Positions 18,933-28,426 of a stretch of 64,000 bases of DNA are shown here, piece after piece. Under the pieces are notes generated by a model. The model saw nothing but the letters and a program-made list of their open reading frames with translations. It was not told where the DNA came from and did no database searches. A program made the translations under genes and the position numbers. This stretch comes from Vibrio sp. HB236076 (GTDB lineage: Bacteria > Pseudomonadota > Gammaproteobacteria > Enterobacterales > Vibrionaceae), in contig NZ_CP162601.1 in NCBI RefSeq assembly GCF_040957575.1, positions 806,001 to 870,000 of the forward strand. Reading direction: 5' to 3'. Within the stretch, counting starts at the first letter, position 1. Every line of letters begins with the position of its first letter.

Positions 18933-19079
18933 TATTAGGCCACGCGACACTGACAATTCATGGCTATTGAATCAATATGTAAAGTCATAGAGACAGCGCC
19001 GCGGTTTTTGAGTACCCTTATCGCTATAATTTTCGCTGAAGCGAAGCGTTAGTGAACGGTGTACCGAGTAGGAAGATAT

Positions 19080-19853
19080 ATGCTAATTGTTGTTTCCCCC
19101 GCTAAGACCTTGGATTATGAGTCTCCATTGGCGACAGAGAAATATTCTCAGCCTGAACTGATCGAACATTCAAAGCAATTGATTGACGTTTGCCGACAGT
19201 TGACCCCAGCCGACATTGCCACCTTGATGAAAGTCAGCGACAAGATTGCCTCGCTCAACGTTGCTCGCTTTGCCGAGTGGAGTGAAACCTTTAGCCCAGA
19301 GAACGCTCGCCAAGCAATTTTGGCTTTTAAAGGGGATGTCTATACCGGCCTTGATGCTCAGAGCTTAAGCGAAGCCGATTTTGACTATGCCCAGCAACAT
19401 CTTCGCATGCTATCGGGCTTGTATGGCCTGCTAAAGCCGTTAGACCTAATGCAAGCGTACCGCCTGGAGATGGGGACCAAGCTAGATAACCCACGCGGCA
19501 GTAACCTTTATCAATTCTGGGGTGATATTATCACGGATAAGCTTAATCAAGCGTTGGCAGATCAAGGTGACAACGTGCTGATTAACTTGGCGTCAAACGA
19601 GTATTTTAAAGCCGTCAATAAAAAAACCTTGGACGGCCAGATCATTACTCCGGTGTTTAAAGACCAAAAAAATGGTCAATACAAGGTCATCAGTTTTTAT
19701 GCCAAAAAGGCGCGTGGCATGATGGCGCGTTACATCATTGAAAACCGTATCGAGTCTGTGGCTCAACTGACTGAGTTTGATGTGGCCGGGTATTACTTTG
19801 CCAGTGACGAGTCGTCGCCAACGGAGTTAGTCTTTAAGCGCGAAGAGCAATAA
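19080..19853 (+). CDS. yaaA: Peroxide stress protein YaaA (DUF328)
   Basis: YaaA lowers free iron and limits DNA and protein damage during H2O2 stress in E. coli. It has 257 residues (E. coli 258), beginning [16 protein letters not shown] and containing [48 protein letters not shown] and [14 protein letters not shown], all family landmarks. The start at ATG 19080 follows TAGGAAGA; an in-frame upstream GTG lacks such a site. Confidence 0.96.
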   Translation: MLIVVSPAKTLDYESPLATEKYSQPELIEHSKQLIDVCRQLTPADIATLMKVSDKIASLNVARFAEWSETFSPENARQAILAFKGDVYTGLDAQSLSEADFDYAQQHLRMLSGLYGLLKPLDLMQAYRLEMGTKLDNPRGSNLYQFWGDIITDKLNQALADQGDNVLINLASNEYFKAVNKKTLDGQIITPVFKDQKNGQYKVISFYAKKARGMMARYIIENRIESVAQLTEFDVAGYYFASDESSPTELVFKREEQ

Positions 19854-19865
19854 ACCGCGCTAATA

Positions 19866-19900
19866 AAGAAAAGCCGCATACGAGATGCGGCTTTTTTTAT
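19866..19900. terminator. Terminator between convergent yaaA and srmB
   Basis: Arms AAGCCGCAT (19871-19879) and ATGCGGCTT (19885-19893) with a 5-base loop and a T run on the plus strand. An A-rich left flank gives a weaker T run on the minus strand, so it may serve both genes. Confidence 0.92.
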
Positions 19901-19905
19901 GGCGA

Positions 19906-21135
19906 TTACTTTTTCTTTTTTACTTTGCTTTTGGCTTTTTTCTTTACGGCGTCACTTTTGACTTTTTTCTTTTTCTTAAAAGTCGGCTTTTTGTGCTGAG
20001 GACGCAAGCCGTCGATGTAGCGCTCTTTGATCTCTTCTTTGCAGTAGCGGGCCACTCGTTCAATCATGGGTTGATCATGGGCTTCGACCAATGAAATCGC
20101 GTTGCCCTTTTTACCCGCGCGCGCAGTACGACCGATGCGGTGTAAGTAAACATCCGCACTGCGTGGCATGTCGTAGTTAATGACATAGCCAATGTCTGGT
20201 AAGTCAATACCACGCGCGGCGACGTCCGTCGCCAAGAGTATTTTGACTTCACCATCGCGAAAGCGTCGAATGGCATTGTTGCGACGGTCTTGCGGCATCT
20301 CACCTTGTATCCATGCACATTGGCACTGCCAGCTTTCTAATGTCGCGCGAAGTTCGGCGAGAATGTCTCGTGTTTTTACGAAGATGATTGTGCGCTCTTC
20401 ATGGCTGGTTAACAATTGGCGCAACATTGCGTTTTTGTGCGCTTTATTGTCGGCACGGTGATACCACTGGGTGATTTTTTTACGCTCTCTGCGCGACGGT
20501 TCAGCGTCAATATTGGCTGGGTCTTTTAACAAATCTTGGCAAAAACCATCGACGCCTTTGCCTTCCAATGTGGCAGAAAACAACAGCGTTTGTTTGCGCC
20601 AGCGACATTCGTTAGACAGTTTGTCGACCGTCGGACCAAAGCCCATGTCGAGCATGCGATCCGCTTCGTCGAGAATTAACCACTCAATCGCACGGCAATC
20701 AAAACGCTCAGCTTGGATGTATTCGATCAATCGGCCTGGGGTGGCGACAATGATGTCTTGAGTCGCGGCGAGGATATCGGCGTGATCTTGATATTGAACA
20801 CCGCCGGTAATGGTCGCTACGTTCAGGTTAGTATGGCAGGCAAGGGCTTTGGCTTGATCGGCAATTTGCATCGCTAACTCTCGAGTTGGCGTTAAGATCA
20901 AAATACGCGCAGGCCCGGGTTTGCGACGCGGAAAATCGAGCAGGTATTGCAACGCGGGCAATACAAAAGCGGCGGTTTTTCCTGTCCCTGTTGGGGCTGA
21001 TGCCATGACATCACGGCCGTCTAAGGCGGCGGGAATGGCTTGAGATTGAATAACGGTTGGGCGCTCGAAGTTCATGGCTTCAATAGCGCTCAACAGAGCG
21101 TGGTCTAGCTCTAATTCGGCAAAGGATCTGATCAA
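19906..21135 (-). CDS. srmB: ATP-dependent RNA helicase SrmB
   Basis: DEAD-box helicase acting early in 50S ribosome assembly. The start is TTG 21135, with GGAGA 6 bases upstream, giving MIRSFAELELD like the E. coli N-terminus; the upstream GTG at 21150 would overlap the ribosome site. The product has 409 residues. Motifs in order are APTGTGKTAA, PTRELAMQ, TPGR, LDEADRMLDMGF, FSATLEG, ATDVAARGIDLP and HRIGRTARAGK. The C-terminus is a lysine-rich tail (mostly K with S, A and V) likely to bind RNA. The neighbour trmN follows the E. coli arrangement. Confidence 0.95.
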   Translation of the reverse strand: MIRSFAELELDHALLSAIEAMNFERPTVIQSQAIPAALDGRDVMASAPTGTGKTAAFVLPALQYLLDFPRRKPGPARILILTPTRELAMQIADQAKALACHTNLNVATITGGVQYQDHADILAATQDIIVATPGRLIEYIQAERFDCRAIEWLILDEADRMLDMGFGPTVDKLSNECRWRKQTLLFSATLEGKGVDGFCQDLLKDPANIDAEPSRRERKKITQWYHRADNKAHKNAMLRQLLTSHEERTIIFVKTRDILAELRATLESWQCQCAWIQGEMPQDRRNNAIRRFRDGEVKILLATDVAARGIDLPDIGYVINYDMPRSADVYLHRIGRTARAGKKGNAISLVEAHDQPMIERVARYCKEEIKERYIDGLRPQHKKPTFKKKKKVKSDAVKKKAKSKVKKKK

Positions 21136-21212
21136 AGTAAGTCTCCACACTCAAAAATCAGTCAAAAATGGAGGCGCATTATATCGACTCTGTTAATGAG
21201 TTTACAGATGAT

Positions 21213-21947
21213 TTACGCCATCTTTAAATAAAATTCACGGGTTAGCTCTGTAAAGGCGGCGGTGTACTGGTTCTCATGCCTTATATTCAATGTGGTTTCG
21301 CTGATCCTTGTTTGTCGTTGATGACTAAACTCGAGCAATCGGCGAGTGACGGGTTTGTGTTGCTCTGCGCGCACTAAGCACTCTCGAGTGAGATGCAAGC
21401 CTTGCTGTTGCATTAAGCGCGTAAACGCTAGCCCCTCATTAGCGGGCAAAATAAAGTGCGCGAGTCCTTGTTCTGCCAATAATTCGGCGGTTTTTTGCGC
21501 CAAACGCTGGTGATCGAGGCTTTGCGTATGTCGAGCCAGGGCACGTTGGTGGTTTTGCGCGCTTACGCCGCTGTTAAAATAAGGCGGGTTGCAAATAATG
21601 CGTTCAAAGCGGCGATCGAACTGAGCACTTAGTACATCTTGTTGCGCCGCGTGCAAGCGAGTGGCCCAAGGGGAGTGCTGGAAATTGTCGTGCGCTGTTT
21701 TCACTGCGTGCTCGTCGATATCAATTGCGTGAATGACGAGCTTTGGGCATTGCTGGGCCAACATCAACGACAGCAGCCCTGTCCCGGTTCCTATGTCTAG
21801 AGCACCGCCCTGTTGAGCAGACTCAATACGCCCTGACCATGCGCCAAGTAAGATACCGTCGGTGCTGATAGGCATACCACATTGGCCCTGTTCGACACGA
21901 AATTGTTTGCAATGAAAAGCCTTGCGCTGGCGTGGGGGAGTTGTCAT
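21213..21947 (-). CDS. trmN: tRNA1(Val) adenine37-N6-methyltransferase
   Basis: TrmN6/YfiC methylates A37 of tRNA-Val. It has 244 residues (E. coli 245). SAM motif I is LDIGTGTGLLSLMLAQ, motif II is HAIDIDEHAV, and the catalytic NPPYF follows IICNPPYFNSG, typical of N6-adenine methyltransferases. It is adjacent to srmB, and the two start regions are about 80 bp apart on the same strand, so cotranscription trmN-srmB is possible. Confidence 0.93.
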   Translation of the reverse strand: MTTPPRQRKAFHCKQFRVEQGQCGMPISTDGILLGAWSGRIESAQQGGALDIGTGTGLLSLMLAQQCPKLVIHAIDIDEHAVKTAHDNFQHSPWATRLHAAQQDVLSAQFDRRFERIICNPPYFNSGVSAQNHQRALARHTQSLDHQRLAQKTAELLAEQGLAHFILPANEGLAFTRLMQQQGLHLTRECLVRAEQHKPVTRRLLEFSHQRQTRISETTLNIRHENQYTAAFTELTREFYLKMA

Positions 21948-22378
21948 GAGGTTGTCGCGATAAAACCCTGATTATACCCCTCACCGAGAAGCGAGGGTAG
22001 GGCTTAAGGTCTGTTCGTGAGCACTTTTTATCGACAAACAAGCCCCTGTCTCTGTGATATTAATTTCACTCAATCGGCGGCTCACCCTAGCGGGTTAAAA
22101 ACTCGATAACGTTGCTAAGAGAATCACTGGTATAATAACGGCTTAGATTATTTTCTTGCCTTTCTCTCACCCTTTTTTTCTGCGCTATCATTGTTCACAC
22201 ACTGAATCAGATAGGTATGACTGTGGTGCGTCAGCTTTACAGTTAATCATAATAAGATTTTAGTCAATACTTGATAAAATGGCATGCTTTCGTCATTATT
22301 CTCGGCCTTTTGTGCGCCTTGCTTGAGGCTGGCACTAAGCACACACAACATTTTAATAGTATATAAAAGGGTTTGGCT
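21948..22378. other. 431-bp divergent gap trmN/brnQ with repeat copy C
   Basis: Contains repeat copy C and about 160 bp of AT-rich brnQ promoter region. No other gene seen. Confidence 0.45.
22057..22218. mobile_element. Palindromic MITE-like element, copy C (162 bp)
   Basis: Ends ATATTAATTT and AGATAGGTAT are slightly decayed. The interior matches the other copies (GGCTCACCCTAGCGGGTTAA, ACTCGATAACGTTG, TTATTTTCTTGCC, TCTGCGCTATCATTG). It lies about 160 bp upstream of brnQ and may affect its promoter. Confidence 0.82.
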
Positions 22379-23683
22379 GTGAAGCAGACTTTAAAATTAA
22401 CAGACATTATCGCATTGGGCTTTATGCTTTTTGCGTTCTTTTTGGGGGCGGGTAACATCATCTTTCCGCCAATGGCAGGGCAACTTGCGGGCGAGCACTT
22501 ACTGCCGGCCATGAGTGGCTTTTTATTGACCGCGGTCGGTTTGCCTCTCGCCGGTATTATCGCGGTGGCGATTGCCGGTGGCTCGTGGGAAAAGCTGACT
22601 CAAGACCTTCCCAAGCGCTTAGCGACCTTGATGGCCGTATTGATCTTTATCATTATCGGTCCTGCGTTTGCCGCGCCGCGTACCGGGTTAGTGGCCTATG
22701 AAATGGCGGTCAATCCTCTTATCCCGAACCCGACGCAATGGGATCTTACGGTGTTCTCTGTGGTGTTTTTTGCCATTGCCGCTTTTTTTGCTTGGTCACA
22801 AGGTAAGCTGATCGACATGATTGGTAAGGTATTGACACCCTTACTTTTTGTCGGTTTGATTGTCTTAGCGGTTGCCGTGCTTGTCGACCCGCAAGGCGCG
22901 TTTTTACCCGCTTCAGGCGAGTATTTGACGCAACCGTTAACCAAAGGGTTCTTAGAAGGTTACAACACCATGGACACCTTCGCCTCTTTGATGTTTGGTA
23001 TGTTGATTGTTGATGCTATCCGCAGCCGTGGTGTGTCCGATCAAAAAGCGACCACGAAATACCTTATCAGTGCGGCGATTATTGCAGCAGCAGGGTTGGC
23101 TTTTGTTTATATGTCGTTGTTTTACCTTGGCGCCACCAGCGGAACCATTGCATCTGGGGTCGATAATGGCGGGGCGGTATTAAGCCTTTATGTCCAAGCT
23201 TTATTTGGACAGTACGGCCAGTGGGTATTGTCTGTGATCGTCTTGTTAGCGTGTCTGACGACGGCGATTGGTTTGATCTCGGCTTGTTCGGAATACTTTA
23301 GCCGCTTGACTCGCTTTTCTTATCAAGTTTGGGTCGTCGTTTTGGGCACGGTTTGCGCGTTTGTGGCCAATGTCGGTCTGTCGCAGTTAATTTCATTGTC
23401 CGTGCCGGTGTTATTTGCGCTTTATCCTGTGGCGATCGCCTTAGTGGCACTGAGCTTTGTACGTCGCTTTCTCAACCATCCACGCTTGGCGTATCGAGTG
23501 GTGGTTTTGGTGTCGTTTCTCTTTGCGTTGATCGACGCGGCGAAAGTCTTGGGGATTGATGTATCAGCCTTGCACTTTTTGCCCTTGTTCAGCATCGGTA
23601 TGGGCTGGCTACTGCCAACCGCCATTTCGATTGTCGTGATGATGGTGTTTGGTAAAAAGGCCAAGGCGTTGCAGCAAGCCTAA
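22379..23683 (+). CDS. brnQ: Branched-chain amino acid:cation symporter
   Basis: LIVCS-family inner-membrane carrier for leucine, isoleucine and valine, driven by Na+ or H+. I choose GTG 22379, 7 bases after AAAGGG; the upstream TTG 22373 is too close to that site. The product has 434 residues and about 12 hydrophobic segments. Family segments are DIIALGFMLFAFFLGAGNII, FPPMAGQLAGEH, TMDTFASLMFGMLIVDAIRS and LSQLISLSVPVLFALYP. It is followed by a strong hairpin. Confidence 0.93.
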   Translation: MKQTLKLTDIIALGFMLFAFFLGAGNIIFPPMAGQLAGEHLLPAMSGFLLTAVGLPLAGIIAVAIAGGSWEKLTQDLPKRLATLMAVLIFIIIGPAFAAPRTGLVAYEMAVNPLIPNPTQWDLTVFSVVFFAIAAFFAWSQGKLIDMIGKVLTPLLFVGLIVLAVAVLVDPQGAFLPASGEYLTQPLTKGFLEGYNTMDTFASLMFGMLIVDAIRSRGVSDQKATTKYLISAAIIAAAGLAFVYMSLFYLGATSGTIASGVDNGGAVLSLYVQALFGQYGQWVLSVIVLLACLTTAIGLISACSEYFSRLTRFSYQVWVVVLGTVCAFVANVGLSQLISLSVPVLFALYPVAIALVALSFVRRFLNHPRLAYRVVVLVSFLFALIDAAKVLGIDVSALHFLPLFSIGMGWLLPTAISIVVMMVFGKKAKALQQA

Positions 23684-23748
23684 CGACCAGAGGAACTGAT
23701 GAGCGTTGGTTGGATTCAATCAGAGTCGGCTTGTCAACATAAAGCAAT

Positions 23749-23777
23749 CAATAAGGCCCGTTGTTCGGGCCTTATTG
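23749..23777 (+). terminator. Hairpin downstream of brnQ
   Basis: Perfect 12-bp arms CAATAAGGCCCG and CGGGCCTTATTG around TTGTT, 65 bases after the brnQ stop. The T run is missing, so termination strength is uncertain. Confidence 0.6.
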
Positions 23778-23833
23778 GATCGTTTAAGGTCGTAAATGGG
23801 TCAGCCAATAGCGCCAAACCAACGAAGGCGCTT

Positions 23834-24008
23834 AGACCAATCTCACTCAGTCGTTGGTCACCCTAGCGGGTTAAAAAATCGATAACATCGTGAATAAAAC
23901 ACCATGTAGAATAACGACTTAGATTCCATTCTTGACAAGAAAAGGCTTGCCTTGTTGTCCAGCTTTTTCCTGCGCTATCATTGCCTACAGACTTGTTGAG
24001 ATTGGTAT
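23834..24008. mobile_element. Palindromic MITE-like element, copy D (175 bp)
   Basis: Ends AGACCAATCT and AGATTGGTAT. Longer than the others because about 14 bases are inserted in the right arm (GACAAGAAAAGGC region near 23934-23950). Its right end overlaps the fldB stop codon. It occupies the whole space between the brnQ hairpin and fldB. Confidence 0.83.
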
Positions 24009-24526
24009 TATAGCGTGTCGTGATATTCCACTAACACTTGTTCACACCACTTTTCAATTCTCTCGTCGCTCAGTTCATACTGGGAGTCTTCGTCTAGGGC
24101 AAGGCCAACAAAGTGCTCACCTGACGCGGTCAGCGCTTTTGAGGCGTCAAATTGATAGCCTTGATTAGGCCAATAGCCCAGCATGTGCGCTCCACCGGCT
24201 TTGACTTGATCGTGCAATAGTCCCATGGCGTCTAAAAACCACTCCCCATAGCCTTCTTGATCGCCAAGGCCAAAAAGGGCGACGTGTTTGCCGGCCAGGG
24301 ATACGGTGGCAATGTCACCCCAAATTTGCGCCCAGTCTTCTTGGATTTCACCAAAGTCCCAAGTAGAAATGCCCAGTAATAGCAGGTCGTAATCGGCCAT
24401 TTGGTTTAATGGGGTGTCTTTGACATTGTAAATATCGACGAGCTCTTCACCGATGATGGCTCTGATTTTTTCTGCGGCCATCTCGGTATAGCAGGTTGTC
24501 GAGCCATAAAATAGTCCGATTTTCAT
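24008..24526 (-). CDS. fldB: Flavodoxin FldB
   Basis: Long-chain flavodoxin, an FMN electron carrier. It has 172 residues (E. coli FldB 173). The phosphate loop is [14 protein letters not shown], the FMN-ring segments are [13 protein letters not shown] and [16 protein letters not shown], and [18 protein letters not shown] is the long-chain and FldB-type signature. It is upstream of and divergent from xerD, as FldB neighbours xerD in E. coli. The stop codon TAA (24008-24010) uses the terminal base of repeat copy D, so the element defines the C-terminus HDTL. Confidence 0.95.
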   Translation of the reverse strand: MKIGLFYGSTTCYTEMAAEKIRAIIGEELVDIYNVKDTPLNQMADYDLLLLGISTWDFGEIQEDWAQIWGDIATVSLAGKHVALFGLGDQEGYGEWFLDAMGLLHDQVKAGGAHMLGYWPNQGYQFDASKALTASGEHFVGLALDEDSQYELSDERIEKWCEQVLVEYHDTL

Positions 24527-24680
24527 TGTTACTCTCTTCGGTTTTCGACACTGGGGGCGAATTGTACCTGTAAATGGCCTTTTTGTGCACTGACAATGTC
24601 ATCGAGGTTTTGCTTGTCACGCTTTCGCGCTAGTATTAGAGCTATTAGCCTTAATGTATATATCAATCAACAGGTAAAGT

Positions 24681-25598
24681 ATGTCTTCTGACGCGGTGGC
24701 ACTGCCTCCTGACTGGGAAGTCGTGGAGCAATTTTTAGATGCAATGTGGATGGAAAGGGGATTATCGGATAATACCTTAGCGTCGTATCGCAACGATTTA
24801 CTCAAATTGATGAACTGGATGGCCGCGCGCAATCTCAGACTTAACTTTATCAGTCAATCTGGCCTGCAAGATTACCAGACACACCTTAGCGACCAAGATT
24901 ACAAGCAAACCTCGCGCGCTAGAATGCTGTCGGCGATTCGTCGTTTGTTTCAGTATCTGCACCGCGAGAAATACCGCGCTGATGATCCCAGTGCCTTGTT
25001 AATTAGTCCCAAGCTACCCAAGCGATTGCCCAAGGACATCAGTGAGCAACAAGTGGACGATCTACTCAATGCCCCCAATCCCCAGGAGCCGATCGAACTG
25101 CGCGATAAAGCCATGTTGGAGCTGTTGTACGCCACCGGGTTACGGGTGTCTGAGCTGGTGGGGCTGACAATGGAAAACGTCAGCTTGCGTCAAGGTGTGG
25201 TTAGGGTCACGGGTAAAGGCGGCAAAGAGCGATTGGTGCCCATGGGAGAGAGTGCGGTAGAATGGTTAGAGCGCTTTATTCAGACTGGTCGCCAGTCCTT
25301 GTTAGGTGAAAAAAGTTCGGATGTGGTTTTTCCGAGTAAGCGAGCTCGGCAAATGACGCGACAAACTTTTTGGCATCGATTGAATCACTACGCGGTGATT
25401 GCCGGTATTGATACCGATTTATTGTCGCCACACGTTTTACGCCATGCTTTTGCGACTCATTTATTAAACTACGGCGCCGATCTCAGAGTGGTACAGATGT
25501 TATTAGGACATAGTGACTTATCCACCACACAAATTTATACTCATGTGGCAACGGAACGATTGAAACAACTGCATGGTGAACATCACCCCCGTGCGTAA
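24681..25598 (+). CDS. xerD: Site-specific tyrosine recombinase XerD
   Basis: Works with XerC at dif to resolve chromosome dimers. It has 305 residues (E. coli 298). The N-terminal SAM-like core-binding domain covers about 10-110, then the catalytic domain with R155 (TGLRVSEL), K179 (GKGGKERLVP), H251 and R254 (SPHVLRHAFATH), H277 (LLGHSDLSTT) and nucleophile Y286 (IYTHV). All catalytic residues are present. First gene of xerD-dsbC-recJ. Confidence 0.97.
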   Translation: MSSDAVALPPDWEVVEQFLDAMWMERGLSDNTLASYRNDLLKLMNWMAARNLRLNFISQSGLQDYQTHLSDQDYKQTSRARMLSAIRRLFQYLHREKYRADDPSALLISPKLPKRLPKDISEQQVDDLLNAPNPQEPIELRDKAMLELLYATGLRVSELVGLTMENVSLRQGVVRVTGKGGKERLVPMGESAVEWLERFIQTGRQSLLGEKSSDVVFPSKRARQMTRQTFWHRLNHYAVIAGIDTDLLSPHVLRHAFATHLLNYGADLRVVQMLLGHSDLSTTQIYTHVATERLKQLHGEHHPRA

Positions 25599-25617
25599 CC
25601 CAATAAAGGTGACAGGA

Positions 25618-26406
25618 ATGGTAAAATGGATTGGTAGTAACACGGACGTGATGAGCGCGTTGGCGAGGGTTAAGCAAACTTTGATGATCTGTGGCTTGTG
25701 TTGGCTCAGTGGGCCGGCGTTGGCAGAGCAAAGCCCGTCGTTTGATCAGGCTGCGCTCAGTGCCCGCTTTGCCAATATGGGGTTAGAGGTGCAGTCGATT
25801 CGCCCTGCCGATATCGACGGTTTACTTGAAATCGAAACCCCAAGCGGCGTGTTGTATTCGAACCTCAAAGGGGATCACTTCATTGCCGGCACCTTGTACA
25901 CCCTCGATGACAACGGGCAATACATTGATGTGATGGCCAAACGCCAAGCGCCCATCAATGCCAAGAAGTTGGCAGCGATGAAAGATCAAACGATTGAGTA
26001 TCAAGCCGACGATGAAAAATACGTTGTCACGGTATTTACCGATATCACATGCGGTTACTGTATGCGCTTACACTCGCAAATGGAACAGTACAACCAATTG
26101 GGCATTACCGTGCGTTATTTGGCTTTCCCGCGACAGGGGCTTGGCGGCAGTGTGGCTGATAATATGGCCAAGGTATGGTGTGCTGAAGATCCAAAATCGG
26201 CCTTGAGCGCCGCGAAAAACTCGCGAATTATCCCGACCGCTGAAGGCAATCTCGATCAGTGCCGCGCTGAAGTCAAAGCCCAGTATGACTTAGGGCGTGA
26301 GTTGGAGATATCAGGAACGCCGGCCATTTTTATGCCCAACGGTGAAATGGTTGGCGGTTATCTGCCAGCGAGCGCATTGCTACAGCGCTTACAACAAGCC
26401 TTATAA
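25618..26406 (+). CDS. dsbC: Thiol:disulfide interchange protein DsbC
   Basis: Periplasmic disulfide isomerase. The start chosen is ATG 25618, preceded by AGGTGACAGGA. An ATG at 25651 would give a more classical signal peptide (ALARVKQTLMICGLCWL, cleavage after ALA) but lacks a ribosome site. An upstream in-frame start inside xerD is unlikely. A dimerisation domain is followed by the thioredoxin fold with active site CGYC (145-148) and the cis-Pro region SGTPAIFMP. A second cysteine pair (KVWCAEDP and LDQCRAEV) is the structural disulfide of DsbC. 262 residues from the chosen start. Confidence 0.94.
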   Translation: MVKWIGSNTDVMSALARVKQTLMICGLCWLSGPALAEQSPSFDQAALSARFANMGLEVQSIRPADIDGLLEIETPSGVLYSNLKGDHFIAGTLYTLDDNGQYIDVMAKRQAPINAKKLAAMKDQTIEYQADDEKYVVTVFTDITCGYCMRLHSQMEQYNQLGITVRYLAFPRQGLGGSVADNMAKVWCAEDPKSALSAAKNSRIIPTAEGNLDQCRAEVKAQYDLGRELEISGTPAIFMPNGEMVGGYLPASALLQRLQQAL

Positions 26407-26492
26407 TCACTCAGCTCGATACGCCCAATCGCGATTGGGCAGCGCTACGCTTTTGACTTGCGCTGTTTGGCTGAAAAAACACTGAAGTTGAT

Positions 26493-28232
26493 ATGATTGA
26501 AATTCAAAGACGCGCTCAGGTTGAACTGAGCGCATTACCCGACGATATTCCCGCCCTTTTAAAACGCATTTACCTCAGTCGAGGTATAGAAAACGCCGAA
26601 CAACTGCAAACCTCGATTAAAGGGCTTCACCCCTTTGTGCAATTGCAGGGTATTGAAGCGGCGGTTGAGGCGCTGTTTGATGCGATACGCGAGCACAAGC
26701 GCATCGTTGTGGTGGGTGATTTTGATGCCGATGGGGCCACCAGTTCAGCTTTAGCGGTACTTGGGCTCAAAATGTTAGGTTGCCAATCGGTTGATTACCT
26801 GGTGCCCAATCGCTTTGAGGACGGCTATGGCTTGAGCCCTGACGTTGTGGATCAAGCGGTGGCGATGGGCGTTGATGTGATCATGACGGTGGATAACGGG
26901 GTGTCGTCGATCAGCGGTGTTGCCCACGCCAAGCAATTGGGCCTTGAGGTGGTGGTGACCGATCACCATTTACCCGGTGAGTCATTGCCCGATGCCGATG
27001 CGATCGTCAATCCTAATTTGCCGACCTGTTCTTTTCCTTCTAAGGCATTGGCAGGTGTGGGCGTCACCTTTTATTTGATGATGGCGCTTTGCGTCCACAT
27101 GCGCCGTAGTGGTTGGTTTCAACAGCAAGGTCGGCAAGAGCCCAAATTGATGGGGCTGATTGATTTAGTGGCACTGGGCACCGTGGCCGATGTGGTGCCG
27201 CTCGATGGCAACAACCGAATTTTAGTTCACCAGGGCTTACAACGCATCAGAGCGGGGTTAGCTCGCCCTGGTATACAAGCACTGATCGAAGTGGCAAAGC
27301 GCGATGCTTCGCGACTGGTAGCGGCCGATTTTGGCTTTGCCCTTGGGCCTAGGTTAAATGCGGCTGGACGGTTAGATGACATGTCCTTTGGCGTCGAATT
27401 GTTGATGAGTAATAATATTCACGCTGCGCGCCGCATGGCCAACGAACTCGATGGCCTCAATCAAACGCGTAAAGAAATCGAATCGGGGATGAAGCAAGAG
27501 GCGATGGCGTTTTGTGAGCGACTGTCACTGGGGCATTCACAAGATTTGCCTTTTGGCCTAGTGCTGTTTCAGCGCGATTGGCATCAGGGGGTCATCGGTA
27601 TTTTAGCGTCGCGGATCAAGGAACAATTTCATCGCCCGGTGATCGCCTTTGCCGACGGGGGCGAGGGGCTTATCAAGGGGTCTTGTCGTTCCATTGCGGG
27701 CTTTCATATGCGAGATGCGTTGGATCTTATCGACAAAAAGCGCCCAGGCATGATTGTCAAATTTGGCGGGCACGCTATGGCCGCGGGGTTGACGTTAAAG
27801 GCCGACCAATTAGAGGTCTTTCGCGGTTTGTTTGATGAGGTGGTCAGAGAGCGCATTGATGCCAGTGCATTGAAAGGCGTCATTCTTTCTGATGGCGAGT
27901 TATTACCCGAACAATTTAACTTGGCCACCGCAGAAATGCTGCGCAATGCCGGTCCTTGGGGGCAAGCCTTCCCCGAGCCGATTTTTGATGGCCACTTTAA
28001 AATTCTCAACCAAAAGTTAGTGGCGGAAAAACACTTAAAGCTCATGCTAGAGCCTATGTTTAAGGGGCATCGCAGTCAAGTGATGGTCGATGCCATTGCC
28101 TTTAACGTCGACGTGCGCCGCTGGCCAGATCCGGTGGTGGATCAGGTGCGATTGGCTTACCGACTCGATATCAATGAGTTTCGCGGTAACCAGTCTTTGC
28201 AGTTGATGGTTGAGCATATCGAAGCGCTTTGA
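26493..28232 (+). CDS. recJ: Single-strand DNA 5'-3' exonuclease RecJ
   Basis: DHH-family nuclease for mismatch repair, base-excision repair and RecF recombination. It has 579 residues (E. coli 577). Metal-binding motifs are VVGDFDADG (74-81), TVDNG (D134), TDHH (157-159), LVALGTVADVVPL and GPRLNAAGRLDD. The DHHA1 part has FGGHAMAAG, followed by the OB-like C-terminal domain. Follows dsbC by 86 bp, as in E. coli. Confidence 0.97.
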   Translation: MIEIQRRAQVELSALPDDIPALLKRIYLSRGIENAEQLQTSIKGLHPFVQLQGIEAAVEALFDAIREHKRIVVVGDFDADGATSSALAVLGLKMLGCQSVDYLVPNRFEDGYGLSPDVVDQAVAMGVDVIMTVDNGVSSISGVAHAKQLGLEVVVTDHHLPGESLPDADAIVNPNLPTCSFPSKALAGVGVTFYLMMALCVHMRRSGWFQQQGRQEPKLMGLIDLVALGTVADVVPLDGNNRILVHQGLQRIRAGLARPGIQALIEVAKRDASRLVAADFGFALGPRLNAAGRLDDMSFGVELLMSNNIHAARRMANELDGLNQTRKEIESGMKQEAMAFCERLSLGHSQDLPFGLVLFQRDWHQGVIGILASRIKEQFHRPVIAFADGGEGLIKGSCRSIAGFHMRDALDLIDKKRPGMIVKFGGHAMAAGLTLKADQLEVFRGLFDEVVRERIDASALKGVILSDGELLPEQFNLATAEMLRNAGPWGQAFPEPIFDGHFKILNQKLVAEKHLKLMLEPMFKGHRSQVMVDAIAFNVDVRRWPDPVVDQVRLAYRLDINEFRGNQSLQLMVEHIEAL

Positions 28233-28426
28233 GGCACAGGCGACAAGCGCTGAGCCATCGGTGGCGAACAAACCGGGGGCGTTGACGGATTTGTTTGGTT
28301 TATCGCCTCGGCTTAAGGGGGCGATGGCGCTTGAGCCAAGTGAGTTAGTCCAAAAAATTCCTGTATCTCTGTCACATTTTTCAGTAGAATTCTCCGGTTA
28401 AATTCTATGCGAAAATGTAGAGCACC

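Noticed and set aside
28210..28401. 63-codon frame between recJ and prfB
   Set aside because: Starts with TTG inside recJ without a ribosome site, and the gap is the expected prfB promoter region.
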